Origin: Condylostoma magnum
Lineage: Eukaryota > Ciliophora > Heterotrichea > Heterotrichida > Condylostomatidae
Direction of reading: 5' to 3'
DNA: 64,000 nucleotides
Assembly (NCBI GenBank): GCA_920105805.1
Contig: CAKKTI010000079.1
Span: forward strand, 1 to 64,000
Shown: one piece after another, positions 35,955-48,017 of the stretch
How the letters are laid out: each line of letters starts with the position of its first letter
How positions within the stretch are numbered: the first letter of the stretch is position 1
Made by a program: the position numbers and the translations under genes
Notes under the pieces: generated by a model
Told to the model about the DNA's origin: nothing
What the model saw: only the letters and a program-made list of their open reading frames with translations
Databases searched by the model: none

Positions 35955-36179
35955 GATGTAAATACTAGAAAATCAAAGTAATATGTATGAAAATAGCATA
36001 TACTAGTATTTTTAACTTTTAGCAACAAAACCGTTGCATTTATCAGCATAATACTACACTTATAAAATAATCTAATACTTTATATTTGAAAATAAAGATA
36101 ATTACTACATAAATATCTCTAAATTTCCTTAATAACTACAAAATTATTCAATACATATTTATCAATCTTAAATTAAAAT

Positions 36180-37238
36180 ATGAAAAGAAGAGCTCCAAAA
36201 GGAGTGAAACCAGTTAATAAGGAGAGAAAAGTAAATTTATCTAAACTTAAATTAGGAAAGCATAAGCCTTTCAGTACTCTAGGAGCAGACGATTTTTATA
36301 ATTAGTATATGAAGAGGAAAATGGACCAGATTGGAAAGCTGCAATCGGACTTAACTGGACTTAAAAAGAATCTTTTACAATTGGAAGAACGAGGATTCAA
36401 AATAAACACAGGAAAATACAATAGAAAACGTAAGGGGAAAAAACATACCAGAAAATCAAACTGGACAATCGAGGAACTTATGAGATTATTAGACCCTGCA
36501 ATTTTTGGTAATTTTTATTCAGCTAAACTAAGAGAAATATTTTTAAGATACACCACGCTTATAAGTGTCGATAATGAAAATATGGAGATCTCTCAATACC
36601 ACATGCTTTTACAAGACTGTTTACAAATCACCACTAAGCTAGGAATAGCTAAAGGGGATTTATTATTCTTTCACCAGAACTAAAGTCATTGCATAGATTT
36701 TTGCCAATTTGCAGATATACTGACAATCTTTGGCGACAGAAAGTACTAAGAGAAAAACAGAGCCTAGGCCCTTACAAAGATAGTAGAATTCATAAACATG
36801 CCAGATATAAGGAAGAATTACATGACTGACAAATATAACAAATGAATAACAGCTTTAGAAACCAACGGAGTTAAGAGAGTATTAGACAAAAACAGAGGAA
36901 AACTTGTAAAATTATTTAATACCTACTCAGCCAGAGCAGTTGACTCAGTAAACCAAGTTTTCTTCGAAGCTTTTATAAGAATGTGCAACAACTTGAAAAT
37001 AGTTCCTTAATTACTCAGCTACCCTGAGATTACCTCAATCTTTAGAAAATCTCAAGGAGCCGAAGCAGAGGGAAACTCTCTTATATATCCAGAATTCGAG
37101 GCCTGTTGTTGCTTTTAAGGCTTTTTAGCGTATGGAAGAGACCAAGAAACAGAAGAGGTGTTGAGTATGGCCTTAGATTCATGGTTTTCTTATCTCAAAA
37201 AGCCAGAGAAAGGTACTTTTAAAGCACATTCTAATTAA
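36180..37238 (+). CDS. Basic, EF-hand-like protein, probably ciliary, 352 aa
   Basis: The N-terminus is very basic (MKRRAPKGVK...). A helical stretch follows at about 45-85, then a segment rich in paired helices between 100 and 330. That part has calmodulin-like spacing (for example YSARAVDSVNQVFFEAFIRM and IYPEFEACCCF) but no complete calcium loop. Similar degenerate EF-hand proteins occur in cilia and basal bodies, which suits the genes that follow (SAS-4, p28). I do not recognise the exact family. Stop TAA 37236-37238; the SAS-4 ATG follows after 9 bases. Confidence 0.7.
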
Positions 37239-37247
37239 AATTTATAA

Positions 37248-39569
37248 ATGGAAAATTAAAACGCGTACTTTGCGCATATGTAGTATATGATGATGATGGA
37301 AGCTTAAGCATAGATGATGAAAAATATGCAGTTGAATGAGCCGTAGCCTTAGATGCCTATGCCCTTTTATATGTAATAGGTGAATCCAATGGCTTAATTC
37401 GAATAATTTAAAGCGATGCAGATGGGAGAGATGCCTTAACAGATGCCGTAGTATTAATAAGCACTAGGGCATCCTTAAATGTAGCAAATGGGACAGCAGT
37501 ATAATCAGTTTCCTGGGTTTCAACCAGAGATGCAATAAAGGAATTTTGAGAAATAAGAGGGAAACTTGTAAAGGTTTAATCAGGATGTAGGGAGATAGTA
37601 TGAGTAATAAGAGTAAGTTGAATAGAAACAAGTTGTGATGCCAAAGGGTTATGATGATATACAAAGTAATTTTGATAGTGCCTAATCGGCTGATAGGAAA
37701 GTAAGCACACCTAATCACTAAGCTAATAATAATACTCCCCCTGCATGAAATGAGCCTTAAAGTAATTTTGAAGAGATTCCTATACAAAGAGCAGCCAGTA
37801 GCAATTTAGATGAACTACCTATATCTGGTCAGGGAAAAACATTTGAAGAAATTTTGTAAGAAAATTTAGGAAGTGAAGCTGTTTAATAACCTAAAAAGTA
37901 AGTATAGAAAAGAGAATTTCTTAAGAGGAAATCATCTAATTAGCCTACTAAGCCTCTCGTTTATAATAAAAGATTATAGAAGTAAGATAGTAGTGAATTG
38001 AAGAAGTCTAACTCTATGACAGAATAAACTAGTAGGAATAGTTCATTTAATGCGTAAACGACGGTATAAGCTGGTAGAAATAATTAAGTCAATACATAAG
38101 CCACAGAGAAAAGTAGATTCAATGCATAAATGACTGTATAAGAGAAAACCAGAGACATAAGCGCCCCTAAGCAAAGAAATGTGTCCTAGGATAGACCTTA
38201 AACCGCATAGAGATCATCATTTCTGAAAAGAGGACAAGGGAAATTATGCACAAATAAAAACTAAGAGCAATAGGATACCCCTCCTAAGCCTTAAACTAAT
38301 AAAAAGTACTAAGATATACAGCCTTTAGTATAAACTAGGCCGTCTACCTAGTAATCCTAACTTCCTCCAAAATCCAAAGTGCAGTAAAATTATCCAAAAG
38401 AGCCCCCCTAAGAAGATGAAATAAAGTATGATGAACATGTATTCGAAAGCTTTGTACCAGAGAATTGTGGATAAGATGAATAATTAGAAAAATTAAATCA
38501 AGGTATTGAGGAAATGAAGGAAAAGATACAATTTGTTAAGGATGAAATATCATTACTCAATGCAAAAAAGAATAAGAATTAGATAAAAGCTACAGAAATA
38601 TAAGATAGTAGGGAATTTCAATTGAATTAGATTAAAATCAAAAGAGAATAACAAATTGCATTGATTAAAAAGTAAAGATTGATTGATAAATAACCATTAT
38701 ATAGTTAATAAGAAACTTAAAAGAAGGATCGATAAGAAATATAAGAATTAAAAGGAGCAATTGTGAAAGCTGAGAATGATAGTAAATTAAAAGACTAAAA
38801 GCAAAAAGAAATAATAGAAACATTTAAGTAAGAACTTGAAAATATAAATGCTGAGAACTTAGAATTGGAGCAATAAGTAAGAGAGTTGAACAAATTGTAG
38901 ATCTAAAAGTCAACAAATTATGTTAAATAAAGACCTACTACAACTTTTAAGCCATAACTTAAACAAAAAAATGACTCGACATATAATATAAGCACAAAAT
39001 AGCCAAATACTCCTAAGAGACCTTAAACATCTCAACCATAAGCTTCTCAACCTTAAACAACTCAACCTTAAGCATCTAAATTCTAAACATCTCAGCCTTA
39101 AACATCTAAATTCTAAACAACTCAGCCTTAAACATCTAAATTCTCAATATCTCAAAAGTCCCCAGAACCTAAAAAAGAGCTTTACAACGATGGTAGTGCC
39201 ATTATAGTATTTCCTAACGGTGATACCAAAGTAACTCACTAGGATGGCACCGTAGTATATACATTCAAAAATCAAGGCACAAAACAGACAACTCTTCCAG
39301 ACTCAACTAAAATTTTTGAATTTAGCAATGGATAAGTAGAAAAGCATTACCCGGATGAATCTAAAGAAATAAGTTTCCCAGATGGTACAGTAAGATGTGT
39401 GTACTAAAACGGTGAGGAAGAGTCTGTATTTCCGGATGGAACAGTGTAAAAAATTGATACAAACGGAGTGCGTTATATAGAGTTCTACAACGGGTAGAAG
39501 GATACTATATATCCAGACGGGTCTAAAATCAGAGAATTCCCAGACGGTCGTATTAGGAACTATAGATAA
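37248..39569 (+). CDS. SAS4: SAS-4/CPAP (CENPJ) centriole assembly protein
   Basis: SAS-4/CPAP controls tubulin addition in centriole and basal body assembly. The C-terminal 130 residues (about 644-773) are a clear G-box/TCP10 domain, a single-layer beta sheet of repeats such as FPNGDTKV, FPDGTVR, VFPDGTV and IYPDGSKIREFPDGR. Before it are a Met/Gln-rich N-terminus, a basic Ser-rich middle, a coiled coil (about 405-560) and a Thr/Ser/Gln/Pro repeat (about 590-635). It is 773 aa. TAA 39567-39569 is taken as stop. The next gene is in the same frame four codons on, so read-through into a fusion is formally possible. Confidence 0.92.
39021..39143 (+). repeat. Coding mini-repeat in SAS-4 (PQTSQ-type units)
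   Basis: About eight imperfect units of 15 bases, with a longer variant carrying AAATTC, encode variants of Pro-Gln-Thr-Ser-Gln and Lys-Phe-Gln. Gln alternates between CAA/CAG and TAA, so the repeat is very rich in stop-type codons deep inside a gene. It joins the coiled coil to the G-box and looks recently expanded. Confidence 0.8.
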
Positions 39570-39578
39570 AAATTTAAA

Positions 39579-41042
39579 ATGGATATATACAATCCCGTGG
39601 TTCTAGTCTACACTATTGAAATTACAGAGGGAGTATCTGAGGATGTTGACCTAAGACTAAATGATGATGTACTTTCTATTGTGAATTAATTAAGAAGAAA
39701 GTATAAATTCAGTGAAAGCCTGGAAAAAGCTTTAGCATAGGCTGTTAATTAGAAATTTAAAGAAGCTATTAGAGATCTTGGATTAGATGATTAGAAAAAA
39801 GTTAAATTAATGCAGATGAAGGCCGAGTCTCCTAAGAATTTTGGTGAAAAGCTGTATTACAAAGATCTTTATAATTAGTAAAAGATTGAACACAAAATAA
39901 AAGCAGCTCGTTAGGCAAATTAAGAGGAAAAACAGAAGGAAATGACTTTTAGGCCCTAATTAAGTGAAAATACTCTGAAAATTGTAAAAAGTCACAGTAA
40001 ACCAATCCACGAGCGGCTTTTAGAAGACGGAAAAAGTTAAAAAACCAAAAATGAATTTATGCGGTCTCAGTATTAAGAATCACAATACTAAAATTTTTCC
40101 TTTTCTCCCTAAATAAGTCCAAAAAGCACACGACTTGACCATTTCAGAGATGATGAGAGGAAAAGATATGAGTAATTATATGACGATGCTAAATAAAGAG
40201 TAGAACGCAAAGAGATACTGACTGAGGCTATTTTTAAGCAATAGCATAGTTTTTCCCCTGATATACGACAAAATTATTCCAGAGATTATTACAATCACTC
40301 TCCTGATCACATGCATTATAAGTTGTTGTAGCAAGCAGAGGAAACAGAGAAAAAGTTATAAGAAATGAGGGATGCATAGCCTGTTCCAAGCTTCTAACCT
40401 TAAATTGGGCGCAATCCCAATCAAACCAGAAGAAATGGACAGCCAATTGGGGATTATTTGCATGGTCTTGCAAAAAATTAGAAAGGGTTGAATAATGAGG
40501 CAAATCTAGGGTATTAGAATATAAATCAGTAGGAGTAAAGTGAGTCCAAGCAATCTTAGAAGCTATTAGGGAATTACAGGAAGAATCATTATAAAAGATT
40601 GTTTGATTTAATGGATAGTGACCATGATGGACTTATTTCTAATTAAAAGATTAATTTAGAAGGAATTTAATAAGAGACTTTATAGCTTATAATACCTGTG
40701 CTTGAGGAAATCGACGATAAAAGGTTGAATTTAAATTTTGAGGAGTTTGTTGACATGATGGAAATGTTTTTCTCTAAGCTCACAATTACCTAAAGATCAA
40801 TTTTATTTAAAAAGTAAACTCAACAAAGTCAAACAGCTCAATTTGCCCCACAAATCGATAATAATTCTAGAAATATTGCTCATTCTATATAATTGTCCAT
40901 TCCTGGGGATATATACTCCCGGTAAGTTTAGTAGAAATAAGTACAAGACGCTAAGTTGCAACAGTAAAGATACTCAAATGCCGTTAAAGAGATTCAAAGC
41001 TGTACTTTCAAGCCTAAAGTTACAACATTTTCTAGGAAATAA
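39579..41042 (+). CDS. EF-hand and coiled-coil protein, probably basal body or ciliary
   Basis: The first 85 residues are a compact acidic domain (start MDIYNPVVLV). A long basic, Gln-rich stretch with coiled-coil character follows. One canonical EF-hand loop, DSDHDGLISNQK, sits near residue 346, with a second acidic helix pair (LNFEEFVDMMEMF) completing an EF pair. The C-terminus returns to basic, disordered sequence. Its frame is the same as SAS-4, with the stop TAA plus 9 bases between them. Two TAA codons close it, and the p28 ATG follows 4 bases after the first. Exact family unknown. Confidence 0.75.
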
Positions 41043-41046
41043 TAAA

Positions 41047-41766
41047 ATGGAAGAAATTCGTGATACGTTAATTTAGTACGACCCGGCCTAAGAGGTCAGC
41101 TAAAATTATGTAGCATAAAAGGGAAAGATCATGGCACCCTCTGGGCGTCGTAGAACAAATCTGCCTCCAGTAGATGCAAAAAATAATATAGAGGAATACA
41201 TAAACGCTATCCTTCCGCCACGAGAGTACTAGATCGAAGGCCATCGCTATATATAATATGTGAGTACTACTCCTTCAACCCGTAAAGACGTAAACATTTT
41301 AAAGGACAAATTGGACTAAAGACTAATTGAAAGACAAGCGCGTGATTCTGGTATATGTCCAATACGTGAAGAACTATACTCCTAAAGTTTTGATGAGCTC
41401 ATAAGACAAATTGCCTTAGAATGCCTAGAAAGAGGACTTTTATTATCAAGGGTAAGGGATGAAATCAAAATGACTATAGCTGCTTACCAGACTCTGTATA
41501 AAAACTCAGTTGGATTTGGTATAAGAAAGCAAATAGAAGCCGAGAAAGGTAAAGAAGAGTAAGAAAATGCAAGAAAAACTTTAGAAGACTAAAAAGAAAC
41601 CCTCGACTACAAAAAATCAGAGTTATTAGACAAAAGAGAGCATTTGATCCGAAAATACTAGGAACGCAAGGCAATTAACGAGGCTAAACGTAAAGAAGAA
41701 CTTGAGTTACTGGATAAACAAGGAAAACATTTAGAAAATTTCCTTAATAGTCTTAATAAAGGTTAA
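41047..41766 (+). CDS. DNALI1: Axonemal inner-arm dynein light chain p28 (DNALI1)
   Basis: p28/DNALI1 binds single-headed inner-arm dyneins in motile cilia. The family core is almost intact: ILPPREYQIEGHRYIQ, STPSTRKDV, RLIERQARDSGICP, LYSQSFDELIRQ, LLLSRVRDEIKMTIAAYQ, then a C-terminal coiled coil. In the N-terminal TLIQYDPA block, which is TLLKYDPP-like elsewhere, Q is TAG. It is 239 aa, the usual size. Stop TAA 41764-41766, with two bases before the MAP kinase ATG. Confidence 0.96.
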
Positions 41767-41768
41767 AT

Positions 41769-42914
<1,146 letters not shown>

Positions 42915-43086
42915 TAATTAAATATAAGAACGTTTTATAGAGGTAACGGGGAACTTAGACTAATTAGTAATAAGGAGTTCTATGTAGAATTGATTCAAAT
43001 ATACTTAATTTTATTAATCTAAAATAGCTTTAGACAAGTTTAATATATAAGATTAGTTCCAAAGTCTTTTACGAATATAATTAAAA
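42915..43086. other. 172-bp convergent spacer
   Basis: This stretch lies between the 3' ends of the MAP kinase (+) and the RING/PHR gene (-). It is AT-rich, with no recognisable gene or hairpin terminator. Confidence 0.35.
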
Positions 43087-45645
43087 TTATAAACTAATCC
43101 TATTGTATAGCAACCTCAGAATAGGCCCCGTTTTATCTTATTAAGGAAGTACATCAGCTCTTATATCATTATGAGAAACTTCAAATTAGAAAGATGTGTT
43201 ATCTGAGCCTATAGGATATTCATGAATCTAATGCCTATTCCCAGAGTATAGATTTGTATAATCAATCGAAATAGTAATAGCTCTGTATGTATTAGGAACT
43301 AGTATAGCTCCAGATTCAATATAAACATGGGTCATTATTCCAGGATTGTCTAGGGGCTTATTTATATCAACAACATCAGGAAAAGAGCTAAGACTTCCAG
43401 ACTCATGAAAGGTTATTTGTTTCACTACAGCTTATTAATCCCCAATTGGATTAGCTATTCCTATTCCTTTAATTTCAATCATTTCACTTGACTTCACCAT
43501 TATTGTCTCTATTTAATTCCCTAATCGCCTTTTTCAGGGGCGAAATGTTAAGTGAGGCACTGATATATCTCAGTTATAAGGCGGAACAACAGACTTAAAT
43601 CTATCAACAAAGTCTAAGTTTTTGTAAGGATTTTAGGGAAGGGGAACTGGAGAATCTATTGGAAGCTATAAATCTTACTGGAATTCAATAATAAAGTTTT
43701 AGTCGGATTAATTATCTTCTTATATATCGATCTCTTCAACTGGCTGGATTACCAAAGGTTATATTTTATTTTCTTGTATACATTATATAGGTAAATTTAT
43801 TACTTATTAATCAGCCTCTTCCTTTTAGTTTTGTTCTTAGGCGATATTATATTATGCGCTTTTTATTCAAACATATAGAGAGAATACTACTTTTCATGGT
43901 TGATTTAGTATATCATTTCATATGTCTATTAGAAAATCTGCTAATTGGAAATTTTATAATTCTTACTAGATTAGTTGAATTATATTTATACTGAAATTTT
44001 AGTCAAATATCAAAAATTTTGGATCATTATTGTAGCATTCGTCACAAAAGAGCAATAATTTAGTTAAACTAACACCTTTAATTCTATTATTATGTTGCTA
44101 ACATCTTAAATCAACATGATAGCACATTTAAATAAAAAATCAACTATTTTTTATCATGTTAGGATTAAAGCTATCGTGACAGTATGGGCAAATTAAGTAA
44201 TTGGCTTGGATTAATTTATAAGCACAGCAGTAACAAATAACATGCTTACATTATAACTCCATAGGAGCATTTTAAATAATATCAAAATAAGAAAAACATA
44301 TTTAGCATTATATCAGTTACATTGGGCTTTAAATTCAGACGTTCTTTTCGTCAATTTGATAAGATGTACTGTCATAAGGACATTATAATATATTAAGCTT
44401 GGATGTTTAAGCGCATTAACTACATATTGTATGAGTATTATGGCATTACAACTTTATCGGTTAATTTGTTATCATGTCGTATTGTCGCATGCATAGCAAA
44501 CAATAAGTATATATTAAATTGATATCATTAGGAACATTTTATACAATGTTGAGCAACTATTTAAAGGCTAGGAAAATAGACTTATCTCCGTACATTTGCG
44601 GCTATGTTATTTTGTTATAAATATTTTAACTCATTAAAAGTCCAGGGAGAGTATAGCAAATTTATTGGATTTTACTTAAAATATTTTAGGGATACAATTT
44701 CAAGTTAAAAAATTCACATTATGCTACCTATGCAGCACAATTATCGCAGTATTCAAACAACTGATTATCTTTTAACACAATATTAGTAGCAAAGCTATTC
44801 AGATGATTATAGCATAAAAATTAATCACAGTATTTTACTATTTTTTCGTGTAATTCATATAATTCTTTATCCTAATAGCAATAAATCTCATCTATAATAA
44901 AAGGTAATTCAATCTGTTGGCTAACATTAGAAAAACTGTATTAATCAATTTTTTCCATTATGTACTTCTATACTAATTATTTACTCTCCTCTGAAATTTA
45001 TACTAAGTTTGCATGATTAAAACTACATTAATCACACAGTTTTAATACAGTTGTAAGAGATATTCAATTTGCATAATTTTAGCAGTATTAAAAATTAAAG
45101 CAATAGTAGAAGTATTATTCTTGTTTTTGACAAGTGTACTAAAGCAACTAAGCTATTTCCTAGTTTTACATTATTAAATCCCATCCTACTTCCTATAAAA
45201 TATTCTGATAAAGATTCATTAAAGAGTGCAATCTAGTAAATCTTGTAGTTTTTTATACTTTAAGTTGAACTCCAGGTTTAATTTTATCAGAATATCTCGT
45301 TTACAGTTCTTTCAGTATTTTAATCATTTACTATTATTATACTCTGCCTAAATCTATAAAGCCTCCTGTATTGCAAGATTCACATAAACACTACCCGGAG
45401 CTTAAGTCAACCCATTATGCTTCATTATCTTGATGATTAAAGCAAAATACCTCTAATTATTAAATCATTCAAAATTTGTCTTAGGGTACTTGTATATTAG
45501 TTGAATTACAATTTGGGCATAGCTGATTTATTCATTTTGTTTTATAGCAATCCTAGCAAAGTCAAATACGACAATTAATGCATTAAAGAGGAACTCTATT
45601 TGATGTACTTAATGTCATATTACACTCTGGGCACAATAAGTCCAT
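43087..45645 (-). CDS. RING/B-box-like zinc protein with C-terminal PHR-like domain (852 aa)
   Basis: The N-terminus has a Cys cluster (CPECNMTL, CINCR, CQDC, CPNC). Three or four more zinc clusters follow. The clearest is CQICFSYF...CKHVICYCC...CPYC near residue 470, a C3HC4 RING, which marks E3 ubiquitin ligases. The last 130 residues resemble a PHR domain (IEIKGIGIANPIG, then PNTYRAITISI, GPILRLLYNR) as in PAM/Highwire ligases. The frame passes one TGA (NQPWKVV) where an out-of-frame ATG overlaps; I read it as Trp because the frame continues. Stop TAA 43087-43089. Confidence 0.8.
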
Positions 45646-45652
45646 TTTATTA

Positions 45653-46579
45653 TCAGAAATTTTAGAAGGATTAAGGCTTTTACTAATTATTCGATCTTTT
45701 GTACTTTGTTGAACTATCTGATCTTTTCCTATTATAAATTGAAGGTCTGGTTAATTGTTAAGCTATCTTTTCTTTTAAGGGCTACACTCTCTACTTTACT
45801 TTTTACTTAGAGAATTTCACCTTTTACAAAACCTATGAAAAATTTTTACCTTTCAGCTATTTATTACGTTCCGACATTCTTCTTACAAGTTCTTTATTTT
45901 TATCGATTTTGTCTCTTGAGTTAACACTATCAGACCGTGTATTATCCATAGTTCTAGATTATGAGTTGTGCAAGTCTTTCTTCTATTAAACTTGCACATT
46001 ATTTTATTTTATTCTATTTACAGCTGTATCAATTCTTTACTTCAAATCTGTAATTTGCAGTTAATGCGATACTCTATTTTATACTACCCTATCGGTTTAA
46101 GATAAAGAACGTTTAAAATCATTATCGTTATATACATAATTCTTTAAAGCCTGATATTTTTTCTATAATTATGTTGAAGTAGTGCTTGTTTATAAATCAT
46201 TTAGCATGATTCCACTTTCTTGCTACTTTATTTCAGATAATTGAAACTTTAATTTAAACATTTTTGATTAAATTTCTTTGAAAGGAGCGCCTCTGTCTAA
46301 AATCTCGAATAAGTTTATTATTTTCTCTAGTAATTTTGTAAGTTGAATGTTTTACTTTTTCAAAATTATTCTATCACTTTTTTCGACAAAATAATTGTGC
46401 CTAAGCTCCGCTAGTTATTAGTTAGCTGTTAAAGCTTTTAGATCTTCTTATCCTGATTTAATACTTTTTCTGCATTAAGAGCATTATAGTTATTATATAC
46501 TTTATTTTAAACATAATATGTGTTATTTCATTGCTACTACTATGTTTTAGTAATCTTAAATTAATTCTTAATTTGCCAT
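45653..46579 (-). CDS. Coiled-coil protein, 308 aa
   Basis: It starts MANQELIQDY and is helical and coiled-coil over residues 1-120 and 140-230, with a CSQC pair near residue 35 that could bind metal. The last 70 residues are basic and Ser-rich. The end is marked by TGA TAA TAA in frame, and the RING/PHR ATG follows 7 bases after the TGA. No family is recognised; a scaffold role is inferred from the coiled coil. Confidence 0.7.
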
Positions 46580-46706
46580 TTTATTAATCAAGTAACTAAT
46601 ATATTGAATTTTTTGTTATAATGATAAAATAAACGATTTTATTAAAAATATATTATAATTACAAATTGTATCATTGCATTTTTATGTAGTAGCTATAACA
46701 ACAATA
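46580..46706. promoter_or_regulatory. 127-bp divergent spacer
   Basis: It lies between the starts of the coiled-coil gene (-) and the polytopic membrane protein (+) and should hold both promoters. Very AT-rich, no motif recognised. Confidence 0.35.
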
Positions 46707-48017
46707 ATGAATCTACTTAATAAACTAAAATGTATCACGATCTTGAAAAATCATTGTTTCTATTACTGGATGTTAAGGCGATAATCTTTGTAGTCTCCTT
46801 CTTTTAATTTACGTATAAATTATATATAATCTATGGGTTCCTATCAAGTTTTGGAGAATTGAAGTAGCCATTTCTATTCTTTATACTAAGCAAATCACTA
46901 CAGACAGTAATTTGAACAGGATAATGGATTATCTGGGTATTATTGTATATACTTTAAATTTACGGAACTATGCTTTAAGATTCACTTAGATTTTAAAAAT
47001 TTAGAGAAAATTCTTCATGTGTTATTTAAAGCAATCTTAAAGAAGTTGAAGTTCTTAGTATAATACATTATCATTCACTTTGAGAGTTATCAAGTTGCAC
47101 CATATCTTAAATCTACTCGTTTTATTCTATTAGGGCAGTTAAGTTAATTATTAAGGATTATTTTACCATTTTGAGGTTCTTTAGAATACAAGGATAATAT
47201 TTGGACTGATTATCAGGTTATTACAACATCTTTGCTTATCAATACTTTAATTAGCATGCTTATAGCCTCATTTAACAGAAATGAAGTTCTTGTAGTATAA
47301 TATCCTTTAATAGTTGCAATTCCTATTTGTTTACCTTTCTCGATTATATTAAATGCTAATATTTCTGATGAGAAACTCCTATATCCCTTTACTAAAAATA
47401 TTTATGATATACTTAAACTGTAAAATTAGGTAATAAATTTGTCACAATCAGCTATTGTTATATACTTATGGGCCTACCTTCAAAAATCATACCTACTAAG
47501 CAAACCTCAGTTTCAAAATTATATTATACATTACATATATAAATTCAAACATTAGGCCCTATATCATTACTTATTATGCATGTTTGAAAGTCTAAGCATC
47601 TTAATATTATATTGCCACTCAAATTACTGTTTAATTAGATATAGTACAGTAATGCTAGCTGTATAGATTAAAGTTACATTATTTTTAGCACATAAGAATT
47701 TTATCTAAACACTTATGTTACTCGATATGGTATATATAGTCTACTTAGTAAATTTGGATATTATTCAATAGACTAAATCCAGTACTTTAGCCTTGCTTAT
47801 AGCGTAATAAAATGTTATCATGGAATGTAATAACTTAGTCTAATTGTTTAATATAACTAAGTGTATTGAACCTACTGTTAATGCTTTATCCTTAATTAAT
47901 ATACTTAGCTTATTCAGTATTAGTTCTAAAATAGCCTTTAAACTGAATCTTTGGATTTTAGTCTATCTAATATTATAAGCCTTAACCCTCAAAAATATCA
48001 GAAAGGGAGATGCTTAA
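46707..48017 (+). CDS. Polytopic membrane protein, 436 aa, unknown
   Basis: From about residue 100 the frame is convincing: hydrophobic stretches such as LLINTLISMLIASF, YPLIVAIPICLPFSIIL, SLSILILYC and LWILVYLILQAL alternate with basic loops, giving about six to eight membrane segments. The first 90 residues are less certain, because another frame also reads like a membrane protein there. The frame given has fewer TGA codons and starts at an in-frame ATG. It ends at TAA 48015-48017, whose last A is the first base of the next ATG. Family unknown. Confidence 0.55.

Noticed and set aside
43890-43960. Gene boundary at the TGA in NQPWKVV, with the overlapping ATGA as a new start
   Set aside because: The ATG is out of frame with the following protein-like sequence, while the frame through TGA continues unbroken into the PHR-like domain.
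46729-47000. Alternative frame starting MYHDLEKSLF with two hydrophobic segments
   Set aside because: It accumulates TGA codons and dies out, whereas the frame starting at 46707 runs with few TGA into the convincing membrane part; kept only as a doubt about the N-terminus.
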